From: Aquila chrysaetos chrysaetos
Lineage: Eukaryota; Chordata; Aves; Accipitriformes; Accipitridae
Reading direction: 5' to 3'
NCBI RefSeq assembly: GCF_900496995.4
Contig: NC_044011.1
Coordinates: 46,673,541 to 46,737,540 of the forward strand
Length of the DNA: 64,000 nt
Part shown: piece by piece, positions 1 to 10,653 of the stretch
How positions within the stretch are numbered: position 1 is the stretch's first letter
How the letters are laid out: every line of letters starts with the position of its first letter
Notes under the pieces: model-generated
What the model was told of the DNA's origin: nothing
Seen by the model: only the letters and a program-made list of their open reading frames with translations
The model's database searches: none
Translations under genes and position numbers: made by a program

Positions 1-206
1 TTCATAAATTTCACTTTAAATTGGCTTTTTGATATTTTTTTTTTTTTCCCCTGCAGCCTTGACTTCAGGCCAAAGAGGAGCTGGAAAGTTGTTTAATTAG
101 TAAGACAGTAATCGAGCCAGCTGCCTCCCCGAATCGGAAAGGCACGGTGCCAGCAGCGCCGAGCCGCTCTGTGTGAGGTCTGAGCTCCCTCCGCTGTCCC
201 CCTCCC
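1..206 (-). other. SIAE: Downstream flank of SIAE, probable 3'UTR
   Basis: This is the sequence 3' of the SIAE stop codon. No AATAAA is seen on the minus strand, so the transcript end probably lies beyond the window. A T-rich tract at about 38-50 is the only notable feature. Confidence 0.4.
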
Positions 207-3200
207 CTAAATCCCCCGGGAGAACCAGGAGCCGGGGAGGAGAAGCAGCTCCCTCCCTCCGGCTGTTTCCAAACGCCCCGGAGTTTCCCCTGCGGGCAGG
301 GCATCCAGGAGGAAAGGAGGTGCGGGCAGCCCCTGGCTGTTGTAGAGGGCACAGGACTGGTACTCGCAGGGCCACTCGGCCCAGGCGTAGCGCAAGCCCA
401 GCACCAGCGTCCCGCAGCCGGCCACGGCCAGCACCACCGTGCGGGACTCCACCGCCACCACGGGTGCCGGCAGCCACGCGCACGGGGACGGCTGGCTGGA
501 GCAGCAGACCTGGGGAGGGGGAGAAACCTCTGTCAAGGTGGGCTTTCCCCTCTTCCAGCCCTGGGGGAAAAGCTTTTTCCCCCTCCTCACCTCGAACGCC
601 CGCGTGTCCCTCTGACGGCAGACGAGCTCCTGGCTGTAGGTGACATTCAGCAGACCCCTGGTCACCTCCAGGACGGCGCGGGTGGGATACGGCCCCTGGA
701 AAACCAGGTCTTTCTCCCCGTATGCCACAGCCCTGGCACCCAGGTGCAGCCGGTGGGCCACGTTCTGCTTGTCCCGGGGGTGGATGCTGCCGAGGAAGAC
801 CGGGGTGGGGGGGGGGGGTTGGTATCCGATAGCTTTGTCGCTGCCCCCTCGCCCCCGTCGGCCGGGACTTGCCTGCCGTAGGGAGAGCGCTCATCGCACA
901 GATCCATTGCCACGGCCATGAAGGTGCCGGGCATCCTGGCGTTGGGGACGACCCCCAGGTCGGCTGTTTGGTGCCAGCGGAGCCGGGTGAAGCTGTCGTC
1001 CGGGCTCTGTCGACGATAGGTGGACAACTGCAAGGCAGAAGCGGGCGGGGGGGGGGGGGGGTTGGGGAAGCAGCTCAGCCATCACTCCCAAAACCGGCCG
1101 CTGCAGTCCCTGCATGGGATTTGGCACCCTGGCGGGATCTGTCCACAGGTTTACAGCATCATCTCCCTCCAGTCGGCTTGGAAGTGGCCTCCAGGGTGCG
1201 AAAGGATGGGTAAAACCTCCCCGAGCATCATGACACCGTCCCCCCAGGAGGGTGGGGGTCCTGCCTCTCACCCCCCACCTCACCTGCACGAAGCCGAATG
1301 GGAGGAGCGGCTCCGTCTGCCCGGCCGATCCGGCGTGGAAAGCCTGGCGCCAGTCAGCGATGAGTGCGGGGAAGGTGCAGTTGTACCGGTCCGTGTGCAG
1401 GAAGGCGTTGGCCTCGCCTGGTCCCAAAAGCAAGGGGTCGGTTAGAGCCCGGTGGGATAGCGAGGGGGGCTGCTCCACCCCAGGGGGGGGAAATGAAGAG
1501 GGGGGGGGGTTTACCCTGGTACCAAGCGACACCCCGCAGCGTCATGTTGAGCAGGGGGTGGATCATGGCGTTCCAGAGCACGGAGGGCGTTTGCGGGCCG
1601 GAGAGATGCTGGTGCGGGGAGATGCTGGAAGACAAAGCTGGGCTTAAGGGAGTTGCAAAACACAAGGCCAGTCCTGAAGCTGGGGCTTCAGGAGCCAGCC
1701 TTGCATGGTTAAAGCAAGCGCCGTGCAAAAGGGGAGTCCTGCCCTCCCCTCTGCCTGCTGCCGCTGCCCCCTTTACCCACCGAGATGTGCCCTACGCTCC
1801 TCGGCAGGGGAGGGGATTTTACCCAGAGTGGGTAAAACGATGCCTGGAGGGGACGGTGGGGCTCTGGGGATGCTTTGGGAGAGGAGGTGGGATGGGAAGA
1901 GATGGAGGGTGACCCCCAAGAGCGGCAGGGGTGAGGATACCCCCCCAAAAGCGGTGAGGCACAGGGCAGGAGGTATTTCTGCATCTTCTCTCACCTTCCC
2001 ATGTCCTCTGGGAGCCCACACGCCTGCAGAGCCCTTCGGGAGGACCAGGCCTCGATGGGGGTGCCCCCCCAGGCCGCCTCCACCAGCCCGATGGGGTACT
2101 GCAGAGCCTCGTAGAGGTAGCGCCCCAACAGCCAGCAGACAGCCGAGAAGTAGGTGAAATTCCCATGGCCCAGGTTTTCTGTTCAAGAAACAGCAGGCTG
2201 CAAAGTGAAAAAGGGGGAAAAAAAGCCATTTCCAGGCTTTTTTTTGAAGGCAGGTTGCACTTACCGGCCGTCGGGATGGACCACGGCAAGTTGATTTGCT
2301 CCAGGTCCTCCAGCTCCGCATCGGAGCGGGCGGGTGCTGCGGCGAAGACGCGGACGTAGGGGTAGTGAGCGGCGGCGACGAGCTCCTGGCTGGCGTTGGC
2401 GATCTAGGGAAGGGTCGGGAGCGCGCCAGGCGCTTCCCTGCCTGATCCCTGCCTGCGCTGGCAGGATTGGGCCACGCCGCGGGGGCTTACCTGCAGGACT
2501 GTCATTGCCATGTTGCTCTGCCCGCTGCAAAGCCACACGTCCCCAAAGTAGATGTCCTGCAGCGTCACGTTCTCTGAGCCTTGCCCGGCCGTCAGCGTGT
2601 AGGGACCACCCTGATCCATAGGGTCCAGGACAGTTGTCCACGTCCCAGGAGGTCCTGGAAGAAAACGGTGTTTGTCTTTCACAACCCCTACGAAGACCTC
2701 AAAACCTTCACAAAGAGGTGGGATGAGTGGCCAGCAGCTGATGGGGATGGACAGGCAACGAGGGAAAGCTTCCCCACTGCGGAGCCGGGCTGGGGAAATG
2801 GATTTTGGAAGCTCTCCGCCATCAGCGGGTCTTTCCTCCTGCAGGAATTTAGGGGTTAAAAAGAAAATCTCAAAGACAAATGTGTGTCAGAGCAGAAGCT
2901 GCTGGGAGGAACCGGGATTACAGGAGCAGCTTGGTGTGTGTGACACCGAGATGTCTCCAGCTAATTTTAGAGGTGCCGAATCGAGGCGTAAAGATATTCT
3001 GCTGGAGCTTAGTGTGGATTTTCTGGCCTGGCTGGGGCCCGATCCTGCAGATCTCCCAATAGCGACGGATCACTGCTCTCTCACAGGACGCCTCCGGGCT
3101 CTCCAGCCTGTGGAAGAGCCCTTTAGGCAGCAGTTTCACCCTCCTCCAAAAGCGATGAGCAGCCCCCCCCCCAACTCACTAGGCAAGGAATGAGGCCACC

Positions 3201-5318
3201 GGCTGAGATTTGAGATGCCTCTGAGCCTTCCCAGCCTCAAGGAAGGCTCTGCCTGCAGAAGCAACATCCTTCAGGGCTTAGAGATCCCCAGCAGGATCCT
3301 CTGAGGGGGGATACATCAAAAAAAGAAGCCAGGAGTGCTCTGGAGATTTCCCCGGAGATGGTTTTGACAGGGAGAGGAGCTAAATCCCCCCCCTGCTCTC
3401 CCCTCCACAGCCTCATCATTCGGCTCAAGCCTACGCGGTGCCACCCACTCCAGCGGCAGCTCGGCTCCCGCTCGGTGCCTGTAGGATCCTGCTGTTGGGA
3501 AACCAAAGTGAGCAAAGGCCGGCACTGGTGGGGAGGGGGATTGCTGAATCACTCCCCCCGCCCCACCCAGATTTCCCAGAGAAGGGGAAAGCACGGCTCT
3601 AGGGGTGCAGGTACTGGAGACGTCACCGTCACCTCTGCAACCCTAGAGCAGCGGTGTGACAAACCCAGGGGCGATGGGGCTGCGGACAGCAGCCCCCACC
3701 CCACCAGCAGGTCCGATTTGGGCTCGGACGTGCTCCTCGGCCACCAAAACCACCGGCCCCAGTTGCCCACCAAGGGTCCAGGACCGACCTTTAACTTGCA
3801 CCATCTTCTTCATGACGATGAGGCCGCCGTCTCTGGAGAGAGTCACGGTCACCGCAGCCCCCGGCTCCGCGTAGCCCCACACCACGGCTCCCACTGGCTC
3901 CTTCTGCAACACCATGTGGTCGCCGTAGTAGGACGCGAAGCTGAGCATCACTCCTAGAATCAATAGACAGCGCAAACATCATCTCCAAGAGGCAAAAAGC
4001 AATGAGAAAAATCCCCCGCATGGCCTCCGACTCCCTCTTAAATACAGATTATTTGAGATCGTGCTTAATTTACGGCTTCCTTCAGTCCTGGTCAACCTTA
4101 AGGTGGTTAAAATCACCAAAGAGCTGAGGAAGCAGCACAATTTGAAGTCCCCAAAAGAGCCCAGCCTTACGAGGGAAGTCACCTCCCAAAGCACGGGAGC
4201 TTGTGTTACAGAGTTTGGATACAGATTTTGGTAAAAATTCTTCTAATAATGGCATGGGAGCATCTCTGCCAGCCCGGCCTTGGTAATAAATACATTCCGA
4301 CGTACTTTTCCTTTGCAAAAAAAGTTTGGCAAGCGGTGGGATGGGAAACACTGGCCATGTGGCACCAGCAAAGAAGCCTTTCAGCAGGGAGGGAAGCAGA
4401 TGTCTCAGCCCTGGCACCCCCAAAAGCTCCATTTTTGGGGTGTGAAAATAAAACCACGCTTGAAAGGGGGTCGGGGCAATGTTTGCATGGCACGGAGAGG
4501 CGATTTGGGGGGTGATCTCCGTTGTACCGATCAAACCGGGGCTCACAGAGCTCCATCTCCTCTGCAGCTCATCCCAGGCTGGGTTTAATGAAGGAAAGAA
4601 ACCATGTTCTCGGCCCCTCTGAAATCAGCCGCATCACTGTTCCCATCGTCTCATGCACCAAGGCTCCAAGAAGGACGTGTTACATAAAAAAAGGAGTCGA
4701 AGGAGAAAAGGAGAAAAAAAAAAAAAAACCCAAGACGCCGGGGAAGAGACTGGAGGCTATAAAAAGCGGCTGGGAGGAGGGAAGGGAGGAGAGCCCACGA
4801 GACGCCGCCAAGGAGCCACATGCGACTCCCGCCTTACGTAAAGCATCGTCCCACGGCGGCAGCGACACGCCAAGGGCATTGAAGAGGGGCTGGCTGCTGC
4901 CAAGGGTGTCAAAGAGGGGCTCTAGGAGCGCAAAGGGCATCGAAGCAGAGCTCGTAGGGGTGCAAACGGCCCCAGAGCGGGGCTGGGGGGGATGCCAAGG
5001 ACATCAAACCCGGGCTAAGGGGGATGCCAAAGGGCTGGGAGGGTGCCAAGGGCCCTGAAGCGGGGCTCAGCGTGGTGCCAAAGGCATCGAAGCAGGGCTG
5101 GGGGGGGGGGGGGAGGCCGAGAAGGGCGTCAAAACGGGGCTGGGGGGGGGCCAAGGGCCCCGAAGCGGGGCTGGGGGGGTGTGGGGGGGGTGTGCCGCCC
5201 CCCGGGCCGGGCAGAGGAGGGTGCCCGCGGGGCTGGGGGTGCGGAGCCAGCCCCCCCCCCCCCCCAGCCCTTTACCTGCCGCTACCGGAGCCAGCGCCAG
5301 CAGCAACCACGCCGCCAT
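207..5318 (-). CDS. SIAE: Sialate O-acetylesterase, complete, 10 coding exons
   Basis: Coding exons, in minus-strand order: 5276-5318, 3789-3953, 2491-2654, 2265-2403, 1995-2178, 1515-1624, 1284-1417, 873-1027, 591-786, 207-509. They total 1593 nt (530 aa) with every splice phase matching; human SIAE is about 523 aa. The first exon encodes a signal peptide (MAAWLLLALAPVAAG). Family landmarks are the SGQSNM block with the presumed nucleophile Ser at about residue 116, a WGGTPIEAW segment, WYQGE, and RWHQTAD at about residues 330-336, which carries the likely catalytic His. Several N-glycosylation sequons (NVT, NMT, NCT) fit a secreted or lysosomal glycoprotein. The enzyme removes 9-O-acetyl groups from sialic acids and in mammals tunes B-cell receptor signalling. 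The start was chosen because the short exon joins in phase 1 to the conserved FASYYGDHMVLQKEP exon. An ATG at 4021, in the intron just before exon 2, is less likely. Intron 8 uses a GC donor. The function is by family. Confidence 0.95.
867..877 (-). other. SIAE: Non-canonical GC splice donor of SIAE intron 8
   Basis: Exon 8 ends TACGGCAG and the intron begins gcaagt, exactly the consensus of rare GC-AG introns. Joining here to the acceptor at 787 restores the conserved SPYGSIHPRDKQ reading frame across an 86-nt intron. No GT donor nearby gives that product. Confidence 0.85.
1625..1994 (-). other. SIAE: SIAE intron 5
   Basis: This is a 370-nt GC-rich intron. No repeat, RNA gene or regulatory element is recognised in it. 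Confidence 0.6.
2655..3788 (-). other. SIAE: SIAE intron 2
   Basis: This intron of about 1.1 kb lies between the exon ending MKKMVQVK and the exon starting PPGTWTTV. Non-repetitive sequence; no coding or RNA feature is recognised. Confidence 0.6.
3954..4850 (-). other. SIAE: SIAE intron 1, distal part
   Basis: Non-repetitive intronic sequence with a short A-run at about 4719-4733. An in-frame ATG at 4021 could start an alternative N-terminus reading into exon 2 through a hydrophobic stretch (MRGIFLIAFCLLEMMFALS). The true signal exon at 5276-5318 fits better. Confidence 0.5.
4850..5200. repeat. Minisatellite in SIAE intron 1
   Basis: Degenerate tandem copies of a unit of roughly 30-36 bp built from GCATCGAAGCAGGGCTGGG-like and GTGCCAAGGGC-like segments. 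Copies vary in G-run length. The array ends about 75 bp before the first coding exon. Confidence 0.7.
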
Positions 5319-5918
5319 CCTGGGTGGGTGGGTGGGGGGGGGACACGGGACGGGACACGACACGGACAACCGGGCGTCGGGGCACCGGTCACCCCCTGCC
5401 CCGCCAGGCCCCGCCCCGCGTGGGCGTGACCAGCGCTTGGGGGGCGTGGCCTGGTCACGAGCCGGGGGCGGGGCGGCGGTTGCCAAGCGACAGCGTCCTC
5501 ACCACAGCCAGAGGTGCCGGCGCGGCCCGGCCGGATCGGAGGGGAGGGGCCGGGGCTGGAAGCCGGGGGGGGGAACGAGGAAAGAGGGTGCGGGGGACCG
5601 GGAGGAACCGGGGGGGAACCGGAGGGGAGCCGCGGGGCGGGAATCGGGGAGACCGGGGCCCTCCGCGACCGCTCACCCCGCCCTGCCCGGGCAGCTGCCG
5701 CGCAGGCGCAGTTAGAGGCGGCAGTGCGCAGGCGCGGCAGGCGGTGCGGTTGCGGGGGTGTGGGAGCGCCCCCTAGCGGCGGCGTTATCCACCAGCCCGA
5801 CCCGTCCTCTCTCGGGCCGCAGGTTCGAGTCCCGGCCGTGCCCGGTCGGGCCAGCGTGGGGTGCGGGTAGCGGCTAATCCCGGCTGTGCCGCTGCGGGGG
5901 GGCCCGGGAGAGGCAGCC
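5319..5918. promoter_or_regulatory. CpG-rich bidirectional promoter between SIAE and SPA17
   Basis: Exactly 600 bp separate the two divergent ATG codons. The interval is very GC- and CpG-rich, with GGGCGTGGC/GGGGCGGGG boxes and no TATA box near either start. Head-to-head SIAE/SPA17 is also the human arrangement. Shared use of the promoter is inferred. Confidence 0.7.
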
Positions 5919-6750
5919 ATGTCCATCCCCTCCTCCAGCACCACCCTGCGGCCGCCCGCCGGCTTCAAAAACCTGCTGGAGGGGCTGGCACTGGAGGTGT
6001 TGCGGGCACAGCCCACCGATGTGGTGGCCTTTGCCGCTCAGCACTTCCAAACGCTGCTGGAGCAGAGAGAGGGTGAGTGGCCCGGCCCAGCAGCACCCAT
6101 CCCTGCACCTCCATCCCCTGCCCCATGCTGCATTGCCTGCCTGTCCTGCGTGGCATCACACCTGCCGTGCGTGCCTGCCACCCAGGGTGTCGCTCCTGCC
6201 CCATGTGCCCATCACCCGTGGCATCGTGCCTTCCCCGAGTGCCCATCACCCAGGGTGTCACTCCTGCCCCGTGTGCCCATCGCCCATGGCGTTGTGCCTG
6301 CCCCATGTGCCCGTCGCCCAGGGCACCACACCTGCCCCTTGTGCCCGTCCTTGAGGGACTTTGCACCTTCCCATCATGCCCATCCCTCGTGCCACCAGCC
6401 CTGCCCCGCGTGCCCATCCTACGTGGCATCAAACCTCCTCCTTCCCCAGACAGCTCAGCTGACCTGGTGGTGTGGGGAACCCGGCTGGAGGACGAGGTTC
6501 TCACCCAGTCTCTTTTCCAGGTAGGCTGCCCTCCCTGCCTGCCCCTCTGGTCCCAAATTTGGGGTGCCTGAGGTGAAGGGCTGGGACCCCGTACCCACCC
6601 TGGCCCTGCTGCCCTTGTCCCACACCACCTAAATTTTAGGGTTTCCTGCTTTTCCTCCAGGAGCCAGGGGAGGACAAGGAGAAGGAGGACAAGGACAAGG
6701 AGGAGGAGAAGTCAGGGGAGCAGGCAGGCAGCGCCACATCCACAGACACG
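5919..6750 (+). CDS. SPA17: Sperm autoantigenic protein 17, 3' end not found
   Basis: Exons 5919-6072, 6450-6520 and 6661-6750 join in phases 1 and 0 to give 105 codons. The N-terminus (MSIPSSSTTLRPPAGFKN) and residues about 14-50 (LLEGLALEVLRAQPTDV) form the RIIa-type dimerisation/docking domain that binds A-kinase-anchoring helices in the sperm fibrous sheath and cilia. Exon 2 carries a WGTRLED segment matching the mammalian WGSKVED, and exon 3 is the acidic Lys/Glu-rich linker. In mammals (about 151 aa) a further exon carries a calmodulin-binding IQ motif and tail; no such exon is seen before NRGN. If the donor at 6751 is unused, the frame reads on for 68 codons of low-complexity sequence to a TGA at 6955-6957. 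The gene may be truncated or divergent here, or the last exon may be missing from the assembly. Confidence 0.85.
6150..6430. repeat. Minisatellite in SPA17 intron 1
   Basis: About eight degenerate copies of a unit of roughly 33 bp containing TGCCCATCACCC and CCTGCCCCATG. They fill most of the 377-nt intron. Confidence 0.75.
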
Positions 6751-8850
6751 GTAAGGGACACAGCGCCCACACCCAAAACAGGGCTATTTGAGCCCAAAAC
6801 AGCATCAGGGGTAGCTGACAGCACCCAGCAGCACGGACGCACCATGACTCCTGCCCCAAATCCTCACCATGATGCAGCAGAGAGGAGCAAACTGATGGGT
6901 GAAGGGGATCGCACCCCCATAACCCTCTTTAAAAGGGACACCTCTCCGGGGACCTGACCTGAGTGCTCGCCCCACATCCCCCATTTGGCAACATCTGAAC
7001 CCAAAATGAGGTACAACGACTCGGAAAAAAAAAAAAAACCAAACCCCTCAATTTCCCCACCAGGCTCCTGCCCTTCTCTCGGAGGCAGGCAACTATCTCC
7101 CGTCCCACCCCGGCGGCACTTTTTTAATGAGAATTTTTATTAATGAGGTCCCCGCTGTTATTAGCGACTCTCACCTGAGATTTCTCCCCTAAAAAAAACC
7201 CCAGGTTTAGGAGCTGGGCTGAGCTTGAGATGATATTTTAAGGCTCTATATTTAGGCCCCTGCATCCCTGGAGGTTGTCAAAAATTTAATAGCGTCCCCG
7301 CGTGAAGGAGGGATGTGACATTGCTCCTTTTCTTCCCCCCCCCGAGCTGAGATGCCTCTGTGGCATTTTGGGGAGCACTGGGGAGGCCACCATCCCATTC
7401 CAACCAGTGAAATTCCTGTTTTCCCATCAAAGTGGTTTCAAAATCCCAACCAGCGCTGAAAAAAAAGGGGTGACGGGGTTTGCGTCAAAACCAGCTGCTC
7501 TTTTTTTGGGGGGGTGACTGAAGCCCCCCCCCCCCTTGCTCACCCCAGTTTCACCTCCCCCTTCCTGTTTTTCCCCGGGGGGGGGGAGCCGGCCATATGC
7601 GGCGTGCGGTGCTCGCCCACAGCACGGGGCACGGCGGCGGCTCCCCCGGTAAAAACAGGAAGGAGGGATGGGGAAAAAAAGCTGGCGGGGACCCCACGCC
7701 GGGGCTGATGCCAACCGGCTACGCCTTGACCCCCCCCCTCCCAGCACCGCCTCACCGGCTGCCGGCTCCTGCTTCGGCAGCCGGCAGCGCTGCCTGCCCA
7801 GGGCACCTTTCCAGCATGAAATTCCCCCCCCCCCTCTTTTTTTTTTTAAGGATTTTTATAACACCTCAGTGCCACCATCTCAAACCACGATGGTGGGACG
7901 TTTCCAGGGGGTCTTGCCACCTGTGGTGTCCGCCCCTCCCTTCCAAAATACAAGTTATTTTATCGGGTTTCAGATTTTGGAGATGTTGGAGCACCTGGAA
8001 AAACATCACCCCAATATTCCCCCCCCCCCCCCATGTTGCGCCCCGGGGTGGGTTGTTTTCTTGGATGAGGGAACCCAGGGAGGAAAAACGCAGAGCCTGG
8101 AATGGGCTCAAAAACTGCCGTTAATAATTAGAAATGTTCTGGCATTTCACGTCCCTCCTCCGCAGCCGCAGCCTGCGGGAGACGCCGGCACTCGGCAGCT
8201 CTGCCAGGACTGGGGGGCCGCGGCCGGAGGGGATTTTTGGGGATAGGGAGGCTGCGTGCTGTTGGCAAAAATGGGGTGCTGTCCTCTCTTGCATCGAAAC
8301 TGCTCCCAAACCCCCCAGTTTTGTGCTTCTTGGGGGGGTTTACTGGTACCAGGATGATCCTCCCAGCATTTTGCATCCTAGTTTTGGGGCTGCTTTTCCC
8401 AGATCCTCGATGCATGAGTCACCCCAAAAACCCTTTCCGCTCGTCTCCCCCCAAAACAGCCTGTCTTCCCTTGCCGGAGCAGGCAGCGATGGGTCTGGAG
8501 GGTCTAAAAAAACAAGGGAAAGGGATCTTTTTCCTATCTAAAAATCCCAGCAGAGCAGCCGAGGCTTCGCCTGGAAGCTGGAGCGGGGTTTTCTGGAGCA
8601 GAGCTATTCCCCCCCCCCCCCCGCCGCGCTGGTGGGAAGAGGTGGTGGTGGAAATGCGGCTCCGGTGGGGAGATCCAGGTGCCGACGGCTGGCGGGGGAA
8701 TCGAGGGATGCTTGGGGAGCACCCATGTCCCTGTGTGTGGGTTTGGGTCCCTGGGTGCTGCATGGGAGGGGGTGGCTGACCCCCATCGGCTAGTGAAGGG
8801 TGGGTGAAGCAGTGATGGGGGGGCAGCAGGGGTGGGCTGCACCCTCCTTG
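6751..8850. other. SPA17 to NRGN intergenic sequence, proximal part
   Basis: No coding exon is supported. The expected SPA17 IQ exon was looked for on the plus strand as a KIQ..FRGH-type codon run and was not found. The interval has C/G homopolymers and an AT-richer patch at about 7120-7270 that includes a MEF2-type site. Confidence 0.5.
7246..7255. promoter_or_regulatory. Perfect MEF2-type motif
   Basis: CTATATTTAG fits the MEF2 consensus CTA(A/T)4TAG exactly. It lies in a small AT-rich patch about 3.4 kb upstream of NRGN, a neuronal gene. One 10-bp match can arise by chance. Confidence 0.3.
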
Positions 8851-8859
8851 TACCTGGGA

Positions 8860-9440
8860 CGGGATGGGGAGCAGGGTGGTCTGGGTGCCCTGGGGAGCTG
8901 GGAGTGCAGGGCGGGGGGCAGGGGATGCCACCGCCTGCAGTGGCCTCGGGGACAGAGATGGGAACGGGAACAAGGATGGGGACAGGGACAGGGACGAGGG
9001 TGATGGTGGGGGTGGTGAGAGGGCTGGGGACAAAGATGATGATGATGGGATTGAGGTTGGGGATGGCAGGGGCATGGGGACAAGGGTGGGGACAGAGCTG
9101 ATGGGGTGGAAATTGGGGTTGGGGGCAGGGGTAGGGGTGATGGGGACAGGAATGGGGATGGGGATCATGATGGGGATGGTGGTTGGTATGGGGACAGGAA
9201 AGGGGACGATGGTGGGGATGGGGACGGGGATGACGGTTGGGATGGGGATGGGGACAGTGGTGGGGACGGGGACGGGGACGGTGACGGTGGTGGAGGCGAT
9301 GGGGATGAGGCCAGGGGATGGGGACGGGGATGGTGGCAGCAGTGGGGACAGTGCCAGTGCCACGAACGGGGACGCTGATGTCAATGGGACAGTGATGACG
9401 ATGATGCCACCGATGGCAAGGAGGAAGGTCGATGCCACCA
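8860..9440. repeat. Purine-rich GGGGAT/GGGGAC minisatellite
   Basis: About 580 bp of short units (mostly GGGGAT, GGGGAC, GATGGTG) with strong strand asymmetry: the plus strand is almost all G and A with scattered T. Long open frames on both strands here are by-products of the repeat. G-quadruplex or triplex formation is possible. Confidence 0.8.
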
Positions 9441-10240
9441 GGCCCCCCCAAGCAGGGCAGACCCCCGTGAGCAAGCCAGGCCGGCGAGGGTCGGCAAGGC
9501 CCGACCGTGTTGACAGGCTGCGGGGTGCTGGTGCCTGGCTGGGGGGGCCACGCCGCTTTTCGGGGGCCGGCCGGAGCCGGCATCGGTGCTTGGAGCCCAC
9601 GGGCGACTTATGCAGTTGCTTAGCAACTCCCAAACCCGGATTAGAGGCGAGAGGCAGGCGATGCGGGGGGCTGTGGGCTGCAGCCCCCTGCATCACCCTG
9701 GGGGGGTCCCTCCTCTTTCCGGGGGTCCCCCCATCTCACCCCGCTAGCCCCGGCACCTCGGCATGGTCCAAAGGTGAAAGCGGGGTCCGCAGAGAGCGCC
9801 GAGGTCTGGAAAAATGGCTGGGTTTGCAGGTCTGGCTGGAAAACACCCCAAATTTGGGGGGGTGGGATGCTCCTGCGAGCAGGGAAGGGACCCCCAAACC
9901 CCAAAAGCGGAGCCCCGTCCTCCGCGTGGAGCCCGTTTGGGGACATCACCCCTGGGCTTCAGCAGATGCTCGGTGGGACGCGGTGTCCCGCCATGCCCAC
10001 CCTTCCTCACCATCCTCATCCTCGCCATCCTCATCATCCTCATCATCCCCATCCTCACCCTCCTTCAGGACCAAGCCCTAAGTAGGTCGTGAAGTTTTTA
10101 CCCCTCCCGTGCAAACAAACCCCAGGGGGGGCAAAACCCCCCTCCAGCATAACTGCGGGCCAAGCACCCCCCCCCCAAAAATAACCCATCGCCCCCATTT
10201 GCTGCAGCTTCGGCCCCCCTCTGCCCCCCCCAAAATCGCT
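9440..10240. other. Intergenic sequence upstream of NRGN
   Basis: GC-rich, with a CATCCTCATCAT-type simple repeat at about 10003-10062. No gene is recognised. Confidence 0.45.
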
Positions 10241-10414
10241 GCAAATTTCAATACGGCCCTATTAAACCCACCACGCTGAGGGCGAAACCGCCGTTAAATA
10301 TTTGATCGCATCCTCCGCGTGTAATTTTATATTGCACGAAACTCCGATGCGAGCTGCCGGCTCCTTTAAGTGTTAGGAGGGAGTTGGAGGCTGTGAAATA
10401 AAATTGGAGGAGGT

Positions 10415-10445
<31 letters not shown>

Positions 10446-10653
10446 GAAAGGGAAAAAAAAAAATAAGAAACACCCCCCCACACTCTCTAAAAGCCTGGCA
10501 GGGGTGTAGGGCTGATAGGCTCGCCCGGAGGAAAGCGCATTACGTAGGCAAGCGGCTCCGCTCAACTTGCCACCTGCGCTGGGAGAGCTGCCGGGGAAGC
10601 GAGACCCTGCCGGAGCCCCTCGCCCATCGCTGGCCACCCACCCATCCTCCGCC
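10240..10653 (+). promoter_or_regulatory. NRGN: Putative NRGN promoter and 5'UTR
   Basis: This interval directly precedes the NRGN ATG. It has an AT-rich block (TAATTTTATATTGC at about 10322), an A-tract at 10417-10440 and a CpG-containing 5'UTR with ATTACGTAGG at about 10540. The start site cannot be placed from sequence alone. An AATAAA at 10397-10402 could instead be a polyadenylation signal for an upstream plus-strand transcript. Confidence 0.4.

Noticed and set aside
3791-4021. SIAE start at the ATG at 4021 instead of the upstream exon
   Set aside because: It reads into exon 2 only by retaining intron sequence and shifting frame. The exon at 5276-5318 gives a signal peptide, correct phase and CpG promoter.
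8419-9696. 425-codon minus-strand frame, Pro/Ile/Val/Ser-rich
   Set aside because: It lies on the GGGGAT/GGGGAC minisatellite; no family similarity and no splice or start context.
10397-10402. AATAAA as the SPA17 poly(A) signal
   Set aside because: It is 3.6 kb past the last recognised exon and followed by an A-tract, so it cannot be assigned without transcripts.
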